Source: Faecalibacterium sp.
GTDB lineage: Bacteria; Bacillota; Clostridia; Oscillospirales; Ruminococcaceae
Length of the DNA stretch: 64,000 nt
Reading direction: 5' to 3'
Assembly: GCA_022652735.1 (NCBI GenBank)
Contig: JALCRP010000005.1
Span: 1 to 64,000 of the forward strand
Translations under genes and position numbers: made by a program
Notes under the pieces: generated by a model
Told to the model about the DNA's origin: nothing
Seen by the model: the letters and a program-made list of their open reading frames with translations, nothing else
Database searches by the model: none
Shown here: piece by piece, positions 32,661 through 42,218 of the stretch
How the letters are laid out: each line of letters opens with the position of its first letter
How positions within the stretch are numbered: the stretch's first letter is position 1

Positions 32661-32789
32661 ATGCTCTTGCCGCACGTATGGGCTTGTCTGTGCGCAGGGC
32701 AAGCTCAATAACGACGCGATGCGCTCCAGAGAAATCCCTATTTTGCGCATCGCCGCACAGCCGACAAACGAAAACGAAAGGAACGCAAA

Positions 32790-34496
32790 ATGGCAATCTA
32801 CCACTTGGAAGCAAAGGTCGTAAGCCGCGGCGCAGGCCGCTCTGCCGTGGCAGCCGCTGCCTACATGAGCTGTTCTCGCTTATATAACGACTATGACGGC
32901 ATTCAGCACGACTATACCCGAAAGCACGGCCTTTGCTGGCAGCAAGTTTTTCTGCCGCCACAGGCTCTGACCTTCTGGCACGACCGAGAAGTGCTTTGGA
33001 ACGCCGTGGAAGCCGCAGAAACAGCAAAGGACAGCCGCCTTGCGCGCGAGTTTGTTGCAGCGCTGCCAACCGGGCTGAATCTGGCTTGCTGGCGGGAACT
33101 ACTCTCCCAATTTGTGCAGGAACAATTTGTAGCCGAGGGAATGTGTGCCGATGTCTGCATTCACGACACAGACGGACACAATCCCCATGCACATATCCTA
33201 CTCACGGTACGGCCTCTGAACCCGGATGGAAGCTGGCAGCGTAAAACCGAAAAAGAATATCTTTGCATTCGTTCCGGCGAAGAACGAGGCTTTACCACCG
33301 CAGAATTTCGCATCGCACAGGCGACAGGTTGGGAGAAGCAATACCAATATCAGGTGGGAAAGAAACATTGCTACATGGCCGCCAACGCCTCCGCACAGCA
33401 TGGCTATAAGCGGCTTTCCAAATATCCCAAAAGCACAAAATACGGCAGGCAGAACCCCATTTCTGCACGTTGGAACAGCGAAGAGCAACTACTGGCATGG
33501 CGGCAGGCGTGGGCAGACACGGTGAACCTACACTTGGAACGCGCCGGAAGTGCCGAGCGCATCGACCACCGCAGCTTTGCCGCGCAAGGGATTGACGAGC
33601 AGCCCACCGTCCACGAAGGAGTGGCCGCCGCTGCAATGGAGCTGCATTCCACAACATCCGACCGCCGCAAAATCAACCGCCAAATTCGTGCCGACAATCA
33701 GCTTTTATGCCGAATCAAACAAGAGGTTGCGCGGCTTGCAAAAGCTTTGGAAGCCACCGTTCCCGCCTTGGCTGAGGCCATGGAAACACTACGGCAAAAG
33801 CTGTTGATTTTGAGCTATCAGCTTTGCCATATCTATGCCACCGCAAGCGAACTCCACCAAGCGCTGAACTGTGTGCAGCCCAAGCTGCTGCGCTATGACG
33901 AGATCAACCGGTCATTACAGGATTTGCGGCAAAAAAAGCAGTTTCTGCAAGCAGAAAAAGCGGCGTTACCAATTTACCGGGTGCCACAGCAGATTGCGTT
34001 ATCGCAGCAGCTGGCCACCCTTACGGAGGATAGCGAAGAACTGCAAAGTGAAAAACATGCTTTACTTTCCGATTTTCCGCAGATGGACGCTGATGGCGTC
34101 AAGGCCGTGCGGCAACGGGTCACCGCATGGGAGACAAGCCTGCAAAAGCTCAAGCGTACCGAGAAGAATACCGTCACTGAGCGGGGTACCGTGTTGACGG
34201 AATATAACACCAAAAAGGTGCAGGCGGCAACGCTTGACGGACGGGAGCTATTTACCGCCCGCAAAGCTCTGCGCCATACTTTGACCGCACAGGCCGAACA
34301 GCAGTTGCAGGATACCTATGATAAGGCCTATAACAGAAATTTTCTGACTGAGGCCAAACGAAATGTGTCCGATTTGACCGGCGGTGTGCAGGATTTGTTT
34401 GTGGGCACCACCACAAAACAAACATCGTCCGAAAAACAGAAAGAGCTTAGCCGAAATAATTTTCCGGATAAGCTTGAAGAAACCCCCGAACGCTAA
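32790..34496 (+). CDS. mobL: MobA/MobL family relaxase (MOBQ)
   Basis: 568 residues from ATG 32790 after AAAGGAACGCAAA. The relaxase nicks oriT, stays bound through a tyrosine and leads the strand into the recipient. The N-terminal domain starts MAIYHLEAKVVSRGAGRSAVAAAAYMS (motif I region; Tyr25 is a candidate nucleophile), and motif III is HDTDGHNPHAH with metal histidines near 125, 133 and 135. Residues 300-530 are coiled-coil-like. It lies 129 bases after the MOBQ nick palindrome. It ends in a four-base overlap with a convergent gene. Confidence 0.92.
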   Translation: MAIYHLEAKVVSRGAGRSAVAAAAYMSCSRLYNDYDGIQHDYTRKHGLCWQQVFLPPQALTFWHDREVLWNAVEAAETAKDSRLAREFVAALPTGLNLACWRELLSQFVQEQFVAEGMCADVCIHDTDGHNPHAHILLTVRPLNPDGSWQRKTEKEYLCIRSGEERGFTTAEFRIAQATGWEKQYQYQVGKKHCYMAANASAQHGYKRLSKYPKSTKYGRQNPISARWNSEEQLLAWRQAWADTVNLHLERAGSAERIDHRSFAAQGIDEQPTVHEGVAAAAMELHSTTSDRRKINRQIRADNQLLCRIKQEVARLAKALEATVPALAEAMETLRQKLLILSYQLCHIYATASELHQALNCVQPKLLRYDEINRSLQDLRQKKQFLQAEKAALPIYRVPQQIALSQQLATLTEDSEELQSEKHALLSDFPQMDADGVKAVRQRVTAWETSLQKLKRTEKNTVTERGTVLTEYNTKKVQAATLDGRELFTARKALRHTLTAQAEQQLQDTYDKAYNRNFLTEAKRNVSDLTGGVQDLFVGTTTKQTSSEKQKELSRNNFPDKLEETPER

Positions 34497-35044
34497 ATCT
34501 TAAAAATATTTGCACTCACGCATAAGGAAATAAGTGCTACAATCATAGCCAAGGTTCCCATCATCCCGGATGCATAGCTTTCAATTTTGAACGACTCTTC
34601 TATTTTATCCACACCTTTTGCCGAAAGAATAAATTCAGAGCCAAACAAAAGAAAGCACAATCCGATTATAAAAGTAAATGCTCTTTGTGCTAATTCCGCA
34701 TTATGCAGGAAAGCTATAGCTATTGTCCCAATTCCACCCATCCATAAAACAAAGCCAATGACATAAAGTATCGTTATAACAATTGTTGACAATAGCAAGT
34801 CCGGCGCTTTTTCAACGGAGAATTTCTTGCTGACATGGAATGGCCAAATAATCGCTTTCGCAACAAGCCAGCCCCCTTCCCATTGGCTTAACTTTTGGGT
34901 CGGCTCTTTCGCAATTTTTTCGCTTTCCATTCTTTTTAATGCTTTATAATAAGCCTCTGCCTGAATTTCAATCTGTTCTTCCTTGGAAAACGGATAGATG
35001 ACTTGCATCGGTTGCTTCTTTTCTGATGTCCTTTTTCTGCCCAT
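34493..35044 (-). CDS. Hypothetical membrane protein, 183 aa
   Basis: 183 residues, not recognised. A basic N-terminus (MGRKRTSEKKQPMQ), a charged helix (KEEQIEIQAEAYYKALKRMESEKIAKE), then four hydrophobic segments at about residues 83-105, 118-140, 142-155 and 165-180. It converges on the relaxase gene with a four-base overlap. It lies after the metalloprotease gene on the same strand, so it may be read through from the restriction operon. AT-richer codon use than its neighbours. Confidence 0.55.
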   Translation of the reverse strand: MGRKRTSEKKQPMQVIYPFSKEEQIEIQAEAYYKALKRMESEKIAKEPTQKLSQWEGGWLVAKAIIWPFHVSKKFSVEKAPDLLLSTIVITILYVIGFVLWMGGIGTIAIAFLHNAELAQRAFTFIIGLCFLLFGSEFILSAKGVDKIEESFKIESYASGMMGTLAMIVALISLCVSANIFKI

Positions 35045-35106
35045 GTGGCAACCTCCATGATTTTGAAATCCTTTGAATTTCCGTAGGTGTTTTGCTTTTG
35101 CCCTCT

Positions 35107-35841
35107 TTAGCAGGAATACCTGCCCTGCTTTTCCAGTGCTTCTTTTCTTTCTTTCCAGTCCGGCATCATCATGGCCACAAAGTCATAAAACTGGCGCGAA
35201 TGGTTTGGGTGAATAAAGTGGCAAAACTCATGCAGCACCACATACTCAATGCAGTTGAGCGGTGCCTGCACCAAACGCTTATTCAACGTAATAATTCCCT
35301 TGCGCGATAGGCAGGAGCCCCATCGTGTCTGCATTTCACGAATGCGCAGCGTCGGCTTTTCCACGCCGTATTTTTGGAATTTCAAGTAGGTTTTGTCCAT
35401 CACTTCGGTAAAGTTCTGTCGGCACTGCTTGTCCAAGTAGCGCGTGACAAGCCGCTGCTTTTTGGCAAAATCATTTTTGTCTTTTACGGTCAAATACAGG
35501 TAAACGCCATCGGAGGAAACGCTTTCCGGGCTGCCGCATAAAACCTTCAGCCGCAAGGAACGCCCCAATAAAAGAAAGCTTTCGCCGCTCACATACTGCT
35601 TGGGCTGTGGGCGGTATTGTTCTAATTCTGAAAAATAGCGCAGAGCGTTTTGGATATAATCCGCTTTTTCGGTGAGAAAGCGGTCAATTTGTTCTTCGCT
35701 CCGGTCTGCGCTGGCCGATACGGCCACGCTGCCATCTGCTCGAATGCGCAAATTGATATTCTTCACCGCCTTGCGTTCTAACTGATAAAAAATCACCGTT
35801 TCACCAACGGAGATAGAGTGATTGCTGCAACGCGCTGTCAT
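35107..35841 (-). CDS. YgjP/SprT-like zinc metallopeptidase (DUF45)
   Basis: 244 residues. The zinc motif is VVLHEFCHFIHPNHSRQFYD (HExxH with third ligand His 10 residues on) near 190-210, preceded by MQTRWGSCLSRKGIITLN, the DUF45/YgjP signature. Such proteins are often the last gene of type I restriction operons, although their role there is unknown. It starts six bases after hsdR. Confidence 0.88.
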   Translation of the reverse strand: MTARCSNHSISVGETVIFYQLERKAVKNINLRIRADGSVAVSASADRSEEQIDRFLTEKADYIQNALRYFSELEQYRPQPKQYVSGESFLLLGRSLRLKVLCGSPESVSSDGVYLYLTVKDKNDFAKKQRLVTRYLDKQCRQNFTEVMDKTYLKFQKYGVEKPTLRIREMQTRWGSCLSRKGIITLNKRLVQAPLNCIEYVVLHEFCHFIHPNHSRQFYDFVAMMMPDWKERKEALEKQGRYSC

Positions 35842-35847
35842 GGATTC

Positions 35848-38800
35848 TTAAAACCTCCGCATGGCCACTGTTTTGACGTTTTCGATGATTTTATCAATTA
35901 CATCAAACGATAGCTTCAGGCCGCGTTCTTTCTCATAGTTGTAAAACAGATCATCAATGTCCTGTGAAATGCGGTCATGAATAGTCTTGTTGTTGGTCCA
36001 GTCCACCTGACTGTGTACCGCAATGATTTTTGTAATTTCCTGTGCGATTTCTGCCGAAAAATCCGGCGAAACGGCAGCTTCGGGCACATCCGAGAAAATG
36101 GCGGTCAAAACGCCGTAAAATGCCTGTGCATGTACATTGTTTTTAATGGTGTCCGGATATTCCACCGTGCTTTTCCCCTGATGATAGTCCTCCATAATTG
36201 CACGCATTTTGGCCAGATATTCTGCTTCGGTAATCACGCGTTCTTTGTACTGATCCAGTGCTTCCTTGATGCGCTTGGAAAAGCTATCATAGTAGGCCGG
36301 GTTCTCGTCATATTTCTCGCTGATGCTTTTTGTCAGCTTGCTGGTAATGGCATCTGCCTTAGCGCGTGCCGAGCCCAGTTCTTCCAACTCTTTTTCAAAA
36401 TCATCCTTATTTAGAATATTGATGGGGCTGGTAATTTGCTTTAATCCGGCCACGGAAAGGTGTGCGTCCAGCAGATTCTGCATCAGCGGCTCATATTCGC
36501 GATTATCTATGGCATCGCAGTACCGAATTTTCACGCTGCGGCGCACCTTGGAAAAGAACACAAACGTATCCTGATACAGCTTCAATTCGGGCTTCTCCAT
36601 GGCCGCATAGGCCTGCTGTGAGTTCAGCACCAGATTGAGCGCTTTTCCCAAAGCGCAAAGAAGGTTATAGAACTTCTTGCGCAGCTTGTCGTCCGCCAAA
36701 AACACCTCGATTTCTTCGGTGTCTTTCTTGTTTTTCACCGGGGTAAAAAGCTCCATCAAATGGGTGTAGGCGTCCCGCAGCGCCCCCACCGCGGAAAGAA
36801 TATCCACCACAACGCCCTTCAAATCGCCGCCGTCAAAGTTTTCAAGCCCTGCGCCGCTGTATAGATCCATAGCGGCATCCAGCTTTTGAATCAGCCCGCG
36901 ATAATCCACGATTAAGCCGTAATCTTTTCCCTCGCGCAGACGATTGGTGCGGGCAATCGCCTGCAAAAGGCCGTGCTCTTTGAGTTCCTTATCGATATAC
37001 AAGACCTGACAAATGGGCGCGTCAAAGCCGGTGAGCAGCTTGCTGCACACGATCAGAATGTCGATCTCGCCATCGCAGAATTTGTTTTTGAGGGCCTCCT
37101 CATAGTGGTCGGCATCGCCGTATTTTGCCATCATCTTGTTCCAATACGTAATGACCAAATCGTCGGTGCCCTCGTCGGCATCGTCCACGCTCTCGCGCAG
37201 GTCAGGCGGCGAAATCATCACGGCACAACGCAGGTCACCAAACTGCTCAAAGCATTGCAGATAGCGGATGGCGTCGCGCTTATAGTTGGTGGCCAGCATG
37301 GCTTTGAAGCCGGTTTCTTGATAGCCTGTCAGAAAATGATTGTTAATGTCCAATGCAATGCGCCGGATTCGCGCATTGGTAGAGGTTAAGCGGCGCACGC
37401 TGCTCCACTTCTTGGCAAGGTCCTGCTTTTGGGCTTCGGTCAGGCGCTTGGTGGTTTGCTCGAACCAAAGATCAATGTTGGCTTCGTCCACGTTCTGCTC
37501 TACAAAGCGCCCTTCATAAATCAGCGGCACAATCGCGCCATCCTCCACGCCGTCCCGAATGGTATACTTGTGGATGAGGCGGCCAAACTTGGCCATGGTG
37601 CTTTTTTCTTTTTTCATCAGAGGCGTTCCAGTAAAGCCAATGTAGCAGGCATTGGGGAACACCGTGCGCATTTTGGTTGCCATCAGGCCATATTGGGAAC
37701 GATGGCTTTCATCCACCAGCACAAACACATCCCGGGAACGGTTTTTCGCCGAGAGCTTTTCGGCAGTGTTGAATTTATTGATGATGCTGGTGACAACGTC
37801 CACCTTGCCGCCGTTGATAAGCTCCACCAAATGCCGCCCGCTGGTGGCGCGTGCCGGGTGCAGGCGAGTATGTACAAAGGTGGCGGCGATTTGGCTGTCC
37901 AGCTCCTTGCGGTCGGTTACAATCACAACGCGCGGCGTGCAGGCCGAAAGCTCCATCAAAATATATTTTGCCAGCATGACCATGGTTAAACTTTTGCCGC
38001 TGCCCTGCGTGTGCCAAATTACGCCGCTTTGCCGGTTGCCGTGTTCGTCCGGCTGCTGAATGGTTTTGATGATTTCCTGAATAGCAAAATATTGCTGATA
38101 GCGGCAGATTTTTTTGTCACCGCCATCGTACAGCACAAAGTAGCGCATCAGCTCCAGCACGCGCGGCAGCTTTTTTTCGCCATGCTCTAAGCTGAAAAGC
38201 GAAATCAGGTTTTTATCCTGCTCGGTGGGCACACGCCCCGCAATATGCGCCGCCAGCTGTGCCTGTAAAAAGGCCGTGTCCTGCTCTTTCCAAACATTCC
38301 AAAACTTTTTCGGGGTGTTGGTGGTGGCGTATTTCACGCTGTTTTTGTTGGTGGCCAAAACAATCTGCGCGTATTTGTACAGCTGCGGAATATACTCCGC
38401 CTGTTGGTTGCGCAGGTTCTGCTCAATGGCCTGCTCCACCGAAATCTGCGGCGCTTTGCACTCGATGACGGCAAACGGAATGCCGTTGACAAACAGCACC
38501 AAATCCGGGCGGGCGTTGTGCTGCTTATCTTGGCTTTCTACGGCAAATTCCTCGGTGATGTGGAACAGGTTATTTTCCGGATGTTCCCAGTCGATATATT
38601 TCAGATTGAAGCTGAGCGAACGCCCTTCGCCAACGGTTTCGGGGTAGCTTTTGCCCAACAAAAGCGCATCATAGACTTTTTCACTGGTGCGCACAAGGCC
38701 GTTTGTCAAAGGCTCGTCCAAATCCTCCATGGCGCGCTCGATATTGCTGGCGGAAAATTCGTTTTCCACGCCGGCATAGGCGTAGCGATTGAGCCGCCGA

Positions 38801-38958
38801 AGTTGGCCGCGCAAAACATCTTTGAGCAGCACATTGTAGCGGCTGCCGCGCTGCAAAGCGCAGTCCTCCGGCGAAAGATAGGCGTAGCCCATGGATTGAA
38901 GCAGGGCAATGGCCGGGGCTTTACTGGCGTTTTCTTCAAGATACAAACCGGAATCCAT
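35848..38958 (-). CDS. hsdR: Type I restriction enzyme, R subunit
   Basis: 1036 residues, full length. The nuclease/translocase subunit of the HsdR2M2S complex. Near residues 150-170, ARPDLVLFVNGIPFAVIECKAP is the PD-(D/E)xK nuclease core. The helicase has Walker A HTQGSGKSLTMVML near 317-330, motif II VLVDESHRSQYG, motif III IGFTGTPL and motif VI ARTNRLREGKDYG. The C-terminal helical domain runs to VKTVAMRRF. It lies 79 bases after a small protein gene and continues into the YgjP-like gene. Confidence 0.95.
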   Translation of the reverse strand: MDSGLYLEENASKAPAIALLQSMGYAYLSPEDCALQRGSRYNVLLKDVLRGQLRRLNRYAYAGVENEFSASNIERAMEDLDEPLTNGLVRTSEKVYDALLLGKSYPETVGEGRSLSFNLKYIDWEHPENNLFHITEEFAVESQDKQHNARPDLVLFVNGIPFAVIECKAPQISVEQAIEQNLRNQQAEYIPQLYKYAQIVLATNKNSVKYATTNTPKKFWNVWKEQDTAFLQAQLAAHIAGRVPTEQDKNLISLFSLEHGEKKLPRVLELMRYFVLYDGGDKKICRYQQYFAIQEIIKTIQQPDEHGNRQSGVIWHTQGSGKSLTMVMLAKYILMELSACTPRVVIVTDRKELDSQIAATFVHTRLHPARATSGRHLVELINGGKVDVVTSIINKFNTAEKLSAKNRSRDVFVLVDESHRSQYGLMATKMRTVFPNACYIGFTGTPLMKKEKSTMAKFGRLIHKYTIRDGVEDGAIVPLIYEGRFVEQNVDEANIDLWFEQTTKRLTEAQKQDLAKKWSSVRRLTSTNARIRRIALDINNHFLTGYQETGFKAMLATNYKRDAIRYLQCFEQFGDLRCAVMISPPDLRESVDDADEGTDDLVITYWNKMMAKYGDADHYEEALKNKFCDGEIDILIVCSKLLTGFDAPICQVLYIDKELKEHGLLQAIARTNRLREGKDYGLIVDYRGLIQKLDAAMDLYSGAGLENFDGGDLKGVVVDILSAVGALRDAYTHLMELFTPVKNKKDTEEIEVFLADDKLRKKFYNLLCALGKALNLVLNSQQAYAAMEKPELKLYQDTFVFFSKVRRSVKIRYCDAIDNREYEPLMQNLLDAHLSVAGLKQITSPINILNKDDFEKELEELGSARAKADAITSKLTKSISEKYDENPAYYDSFSKRIKEALDQYKERVITEAEYLAKMRAIMEDYHQGKSTVEYPDTIKNNVHAQAFYGVLTAIFSDVPEAAVSPDFSAEIAQEITKIIAVHSQVDWTNNKTIHDRISQDIDDLFYNYEKERGLKLSFDVIDKIIENVKTVAMRRF

Positions 38959-39037
38959 GAAAACGGCCTCCTTTTTTTAACAGTCTATAAAAGCAGGAAT
39001 AGCGGGGCGGTTTAGGCCGCCTCGCTTTTCTGAAAAG

Positions 39038-39214
39038 TTATTGCTTTTCCTTGGTAACGCCTTTGAACTTGCCGCCGGACGTTTTTACGTCCATGAACTG
39101 CCCCGTTGATGTATCCCGTTTTGTATATAGGCCAGTAGTAGGGTTAAAGCTTTGTGTTCTTTTCTTCACTGCACCTATACGCGCATTATCTCCGGTTGGT
39201 TTGTTTTTTGCCAT
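39038..39214 (-). CDS. Small basic protein of the type I restriction operon
   Basis: 58 residues: MAKNKPTGDNARIGAVKKRTQSFNPTTGLYTKRD, then STGQFMDVKTSGGKFKGVTKEKQ. Lys/Gly-rich, no hydrophobic core. Small proteins of this type recur between hsdS and hsdR genes in Firmicutes and Proteobacteria; function unknown. Its ATG comes one base after the stop of the 65-residue gene before it, so translation is coupled. An alternative ATG three codons earlier (39223) is possible. Confidence 0.65.
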   Translation of the reverse strand: MAKNKPTGDNARIGAVKKRTQSFNPTTGLYTKRDTSTGQFMDVKTSGGKFKGVTKEKQ

Positions 39215-39215
39215 T

Positions 39216-39413
39216 TTATTCATCTCTTTTCGTTGGGGGAATAATACCCGCTTTTCTAAGTAAATCATATGTTTGCTCTGTTACCTGTGCACGATTTTCG
39301 ACTTCTTGTTTTGCCTGCTGCTTTTCCCATGAAGTCAAATTCGGATTCCTTTCTACACCTAATTTGAATGCTTCTTTAATTGCAGCTAATATAGCTTTTT
39401 CTTCATAATTCAT
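39216..39413 (-). CDS. Small helical protein of the restriction operon
   Basis: 65 residues, not recognised. MNYEEKAILAAIKEAFKLGV then ERNPNLTSWEKQQAKQEVENRAQ looks fully helical. Its ATG overlaps the end of hsdS (ATGA) and its stop abuts the next small gene, so it is co-translated with the restriction operon. It could be a toxin-antitoxin-like or anti-restriction accessory, but nothing in the sequence shows that. Confidence 0.6.
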   Translation of the reverse strand: MNYEEKAILAAIKEAFKLGVERNPNLTSWEKQQAKQEVENRAQVTEQTYDLLRKAGIIPPTKRDE

Positions 39414-40708
39414 ATTTTTACCCTCACAATGCCCGTGAGCAGAAGCTGCATCAGGGCTTTTTTTAGTTTTTGCATTTCTTCTAGCTTACGCTGATGAAGG
39501 GTGATAAGGTTGTCGAGGGTGGTGAAATAGGTCGATATTTTCTGTTGCTCTGTCATTGTTGGAACAGGCATATCAAATTCAGAAACACTTTTAGCGGACA
39601 AATTGGGCTGTGCCGCACCTTCATCGTGAACCATTCTTTGACTGAGTTCTATATCTGAATTCAAGATGTAATATAGGAATCTTCCATTTATGTCTTTGGG
39701 GCGAATTGCAACCAATGATGAAGCTACTGTTCCTTCGTCAAAATTGTCGATGAATGCGTTCTTTCCGAGGGTTCCACGCAAACAATACAGTATATCTCCA
39801 AGGCGCAATTTAGCTCCGCCAAGTTGGTTGTATTTTTCTCGCGTTATCTTGTTCGCAGAATGAAGATTTACAGTTCCATTTTCCAAATCACCGGCATTTA
39901 TAAATGGGATTCCGTCATCGACCATGTCACCATCATTTGGGTATTTGGAACTTCTATCTCCGTTGAACATTTCGCAATGCTCACCAACCTTACGCTGTTC
40001 CCAAGGGGCAGTAAAACCGGGGAAACGGATTTCAGGAACATTGCTGCCCCTTTTGGGGAACATTTTTTGTAAGCACCCCTTTTTCAGCTTTTTCAATTCC
40101 TCAATCTTACGCTGATGAAGGGTGATAAGGTTGTCAAGGTTGCGGAAGTATTGTCCGATTGCCTCTTGCTCTTTGCGTTTGGGAACAAACACAACCTTTG
40201 CAAGAAGCTCGTCTTTGGTAATTCCTTTTATAGAAGTGCCTTGGACAGAATTAAGTTCGCTTTGAAGCTTTTTGTAGAGCATATAGGCGGCAAAATCAGC
40301 ATCCACATTCAGCTTACTGAGAGACAAAAAGTCTTGGCTTGTTGTATAGGAAAATGGCATAACAGCAAGCTTTCCGACACCTACACGGGTTATGATAGCA
40401 ATCGAATTTTCAGGAACAATTTTTGTTGCTGAACTCATCACAGCGGCTTTTGAAATATACTTTCTCGGCGTAACTCCAAACACCTGATGCTCTGTCAAAT
40501 CAGAGGACTGAATCCACGGTATTGAACCATTCCAAAAGTCGGCATTTGATGTTGAAGGAGTGCCACCGCCAAAGGTGTCAGAAGCCAGTTCTCCAACCTT
40601 ACGCTGTTCCCAATCTTCCGGGATAATGCCGCCTTTTACCTTTTTATATCCCGGCGGAACTTTGCCCTGCCGCATCATCTCGATACGTTGTTTTATTTCT
40701 GGTGTCAT
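39410..40708 (-). CDS. hsdS: Type I restriction enzyme, specificity subunit (two recognition domains)
   Basis: 432 residues. Two target-recognition domains alternate with two conserved helices. Each domain is entered by WEQRKVGE (near residues 33 and 237), the first followed by GGGTPSTSNADFWNGSIPWIQSSDL and the second by a variant. The helices read TLHQRKIEELKKLKKG and TLHQRKLEEMQKLKKALMQLLLTG. At DNA level, 30-bp (39485-39514, 40106-40135) and 21-bp (39984-40004, 40593-40613) exact direct repeats bracket the domains and could serve domain swapping. It overlaps the next small gene. Confidence 0.93.
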   Translation of the reverse strand: MTPEIKQRIEMMRQGKVPPGYKKVKGGIIPEDWEQRKVGELASDTFGGGTPSTSNADFWNGSIPWIQSSDLTEHQVFGVTPRKYISKAAVMSSATKIVPENSIAIITRVGVGKLAVMPFSYTTSQDFLSLSKLNVDADFAAYMLYKKLQSELNSVQGTSIKGITKDELLAKVVFVPKRKEQEAIGQYFRNLDNLITLHQRKIEELKKLKKGCLQKMFPKRGSNVPEIRFPGFTAPWEQRKVGEHCEMFNGDRSSKYPNDGDMVDDGIPFINAGDLENGTVNLHSANKITREKYNQLGGAKLRLGDILYCLRGTLGKNAFIDNFDEGTVASSLVAIRPKDINGRFLYYILNSDIELSQRMVHDEGAAQPNLSAKSVSEFDMPVPTMTEQQKISTYFTTLDNLITLHQRKLEEMQKLKKALMQLLLTGIVRVKI

Positions 40709-40717
40709 TTCCGCACC

Positions 40718-41185
40718 TCAATATTTGCGGTTGCACTTGATTTGCATTGCCTGCTCTCGACCGCCGCCAATAGAAATTCTGAATGCCCGCTCCCCCTCTT
40801 TTCGGCTGATGGTCAGGGATTCTTTTCCTAATGCAAGAATCTCGCTGATTTCTTCCTTGTGAAGAATGGCTATTTCGCTTTTATTTAAGGGTTCGTTTCC
40901 GCACACAAGCCCTACTGAAAGATGCTTTGCATCACCAATATATGTTTTTAGCTCACTAATATCGCTAGGAGAAAACGAAAACTGCCAACTGCTATATCCG
41001 TCTTGAAGTGTCACGATCGGCATCGAGCGGTATTTGGCGAATAGTTTGAAATCCTCTTGATTTGTCGTAAATTCATATACTTGTCGATCTGAGCCGCCTT
41101 CAATCATCATGGGGCAAATGCCATTCGTAAAAAGATGAGATAAGATTGCGCCATAGTAAAAGTCTGCTTCTTTTAATTTAGACAT
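40718..41185 (-). CDS. Hypothetical protein inside the restriction operon
   Basis: 155 residues, not recognised. Soluble, mixed alpha/beta: MSKLKEADFYYGAILSHLFTNG, then GSDRQVYEFTTNQEDFKLFAKYRS and a C-terminal ILALGKESLTISRKEGERAFRISIGG. It lies between rhuM and hsdS, nine bases before hsdS. Such passenger genes within type I loci often belong to defence or regulation; no evidence decides here. Confidence 0.55.
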   Translation of the reverse strand: MSKLKEADFYYGAILSHLFTNGICPMMIEGGSDRQVYEFTTNQEDFKLFAKYRSMPIVTLQDGYSSWQFSFSPSDISELKTYIGDAKHLSVGLVCGNEPLNKSEIAILHKEEISEILALGKESLTISRKEGERAFRISIGGGREQAMQIKCNRKY

Positions 41186-41210
41186 AATTATACGCTCCTT
41201 TATTATTTCT

Positions 41211-42218
41211 TTACGGCTTCAGCCGTTTTACATCTGCTGTCAACTCGTCCACGTCTGCCGCCTCCACCGCTTTGCGGTGTGTGTCAAACTTTTCATATTC
41301 GGCCAGCGCCAGCTTGTCGGCCACCTCGCGCTGCACCTTGCCAAAGTTGTGCAGCACTTCCTGCCCGTTGAACTGCAAAAAGCCGTCCAGCTTGGCTTCC
41401 CAGTCGGCCATGTGCATAACTTTATGGTTTTTTGCTTGCAGCTCTGCATAGTCCAGATACATATTGACAATCAAATTCAGCTGGCTGATTTCTTCCTGCG
41501 TCATGTAGTTTTTTGCTACAGTTACATCGCCGCGCCGCACTTTTGTGCCTTTAAAGCTTGTCAGCCCCATATTGTCTTTGGTCGCGTCGGCGCGCTCGGC
41601 CAAAATTTCGGGGGCGGTGTGGCCGGTGGCGGCAAATTCCAGCTTGTTCTGCACGGACTTGAAAAAGTGGTCAGCTTCGCGGCTTTTCTTGTCATAATCC
41701 ACCGCAAGCGCAAAAATTTCTTTTACCTTTTGATACACACGTTTTTCGCTGGCGCGAATATCGCGAATGCGCTCTAATAGCTCATCAAAATAATCCGCAC
41801 CAAACTCTTTTGGATTGCGCAGGCGTTCGTCATTTAGCACAAAACCCTTTTTCATGTACTCGCTGAGAATGCCGCTTGCCCAACGCCTAAAATGAATACC
41901 TACGGTACTGCGAACCCGATAGCCGACTGCTAAAATCATATCGAGATTATAGTAGTCCATCAACCGCGAAACTTGCCGTCCGCCCTCAATTTGAACTGTT
42001 CGGAATTTCCGAACAGTTGCCGTTTCTTCCAGTTCACCATCCTGATAAATATTGCTGATATGCTCACTTACAGATGATTTTGCTACCTGGTAAAGTTCAC
42101 ACATGGATTTTTGCGTCATCCAAATGGTGTCATCCTGAAAATAGACGTCTACTTTTGTATCGCCTTTTTCGTTTTGATAAATCAAAATTTTTCCGCTGTT
42201 CTCGAGTTCTACGCTCAT
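41211..42218 (-). CDS. rhuM: RhuM family protein
   Basis: 335 residues, overlapping hsdM by four bases. The N-terminal IYQNEKGDTKVDVYFQDDTIWMTQKSMCELYQVAKSSVSEHISNIY is the RhuM DNA-binding-like domain; RSTVGIHFRRWASGILSEYMKKGFVLNDERLRNP is the KilA/Bro-like part; the C-terminal half (ATKDNMGLTSFKG ... LNLIVNMYLDYAELQA) is typical RhuM. First noted as a Salmonella pathogenicity-island protein, it is very common inside type I restriction loci; the function there is unknown. Confidence 0.92.
   Translation of the reverse strand: MSVELENSGKILIYQNEKGDTKVDVYFQDDTIWMTQKSMCELYQVAKSSVSEHISNIYQDGELEETATVRKFRTVQIEGGRQVSRLMDYYNLDMILAVGYRVRSTVGIHFRRWASGILSEYMKKGFVLNDERLRNPKEFGADYFDELLERIRDIRASEKRVYQKVKEIFALAVDYDKKSREADHFFKSVQNKLEFAATGHTAPEILAERADATKDNMGLTSFKGTKVRRGDVTVAKNYMTQEEISQLNLIVNMYLDYAELQAKNHKVMHMADWEAKLDGFLQFNGQEVLHNFGKVQREVADKLALAEYEKFDTHRKAVEAADVDELTADVKRLKP

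Noticed and set aside
39485..40135. Possible CRISPR-like repeats (30-bp repeats in hsdS)
   Set aside because: Only two copies 620 bp apart, coding for the conserved helices of HsdS.
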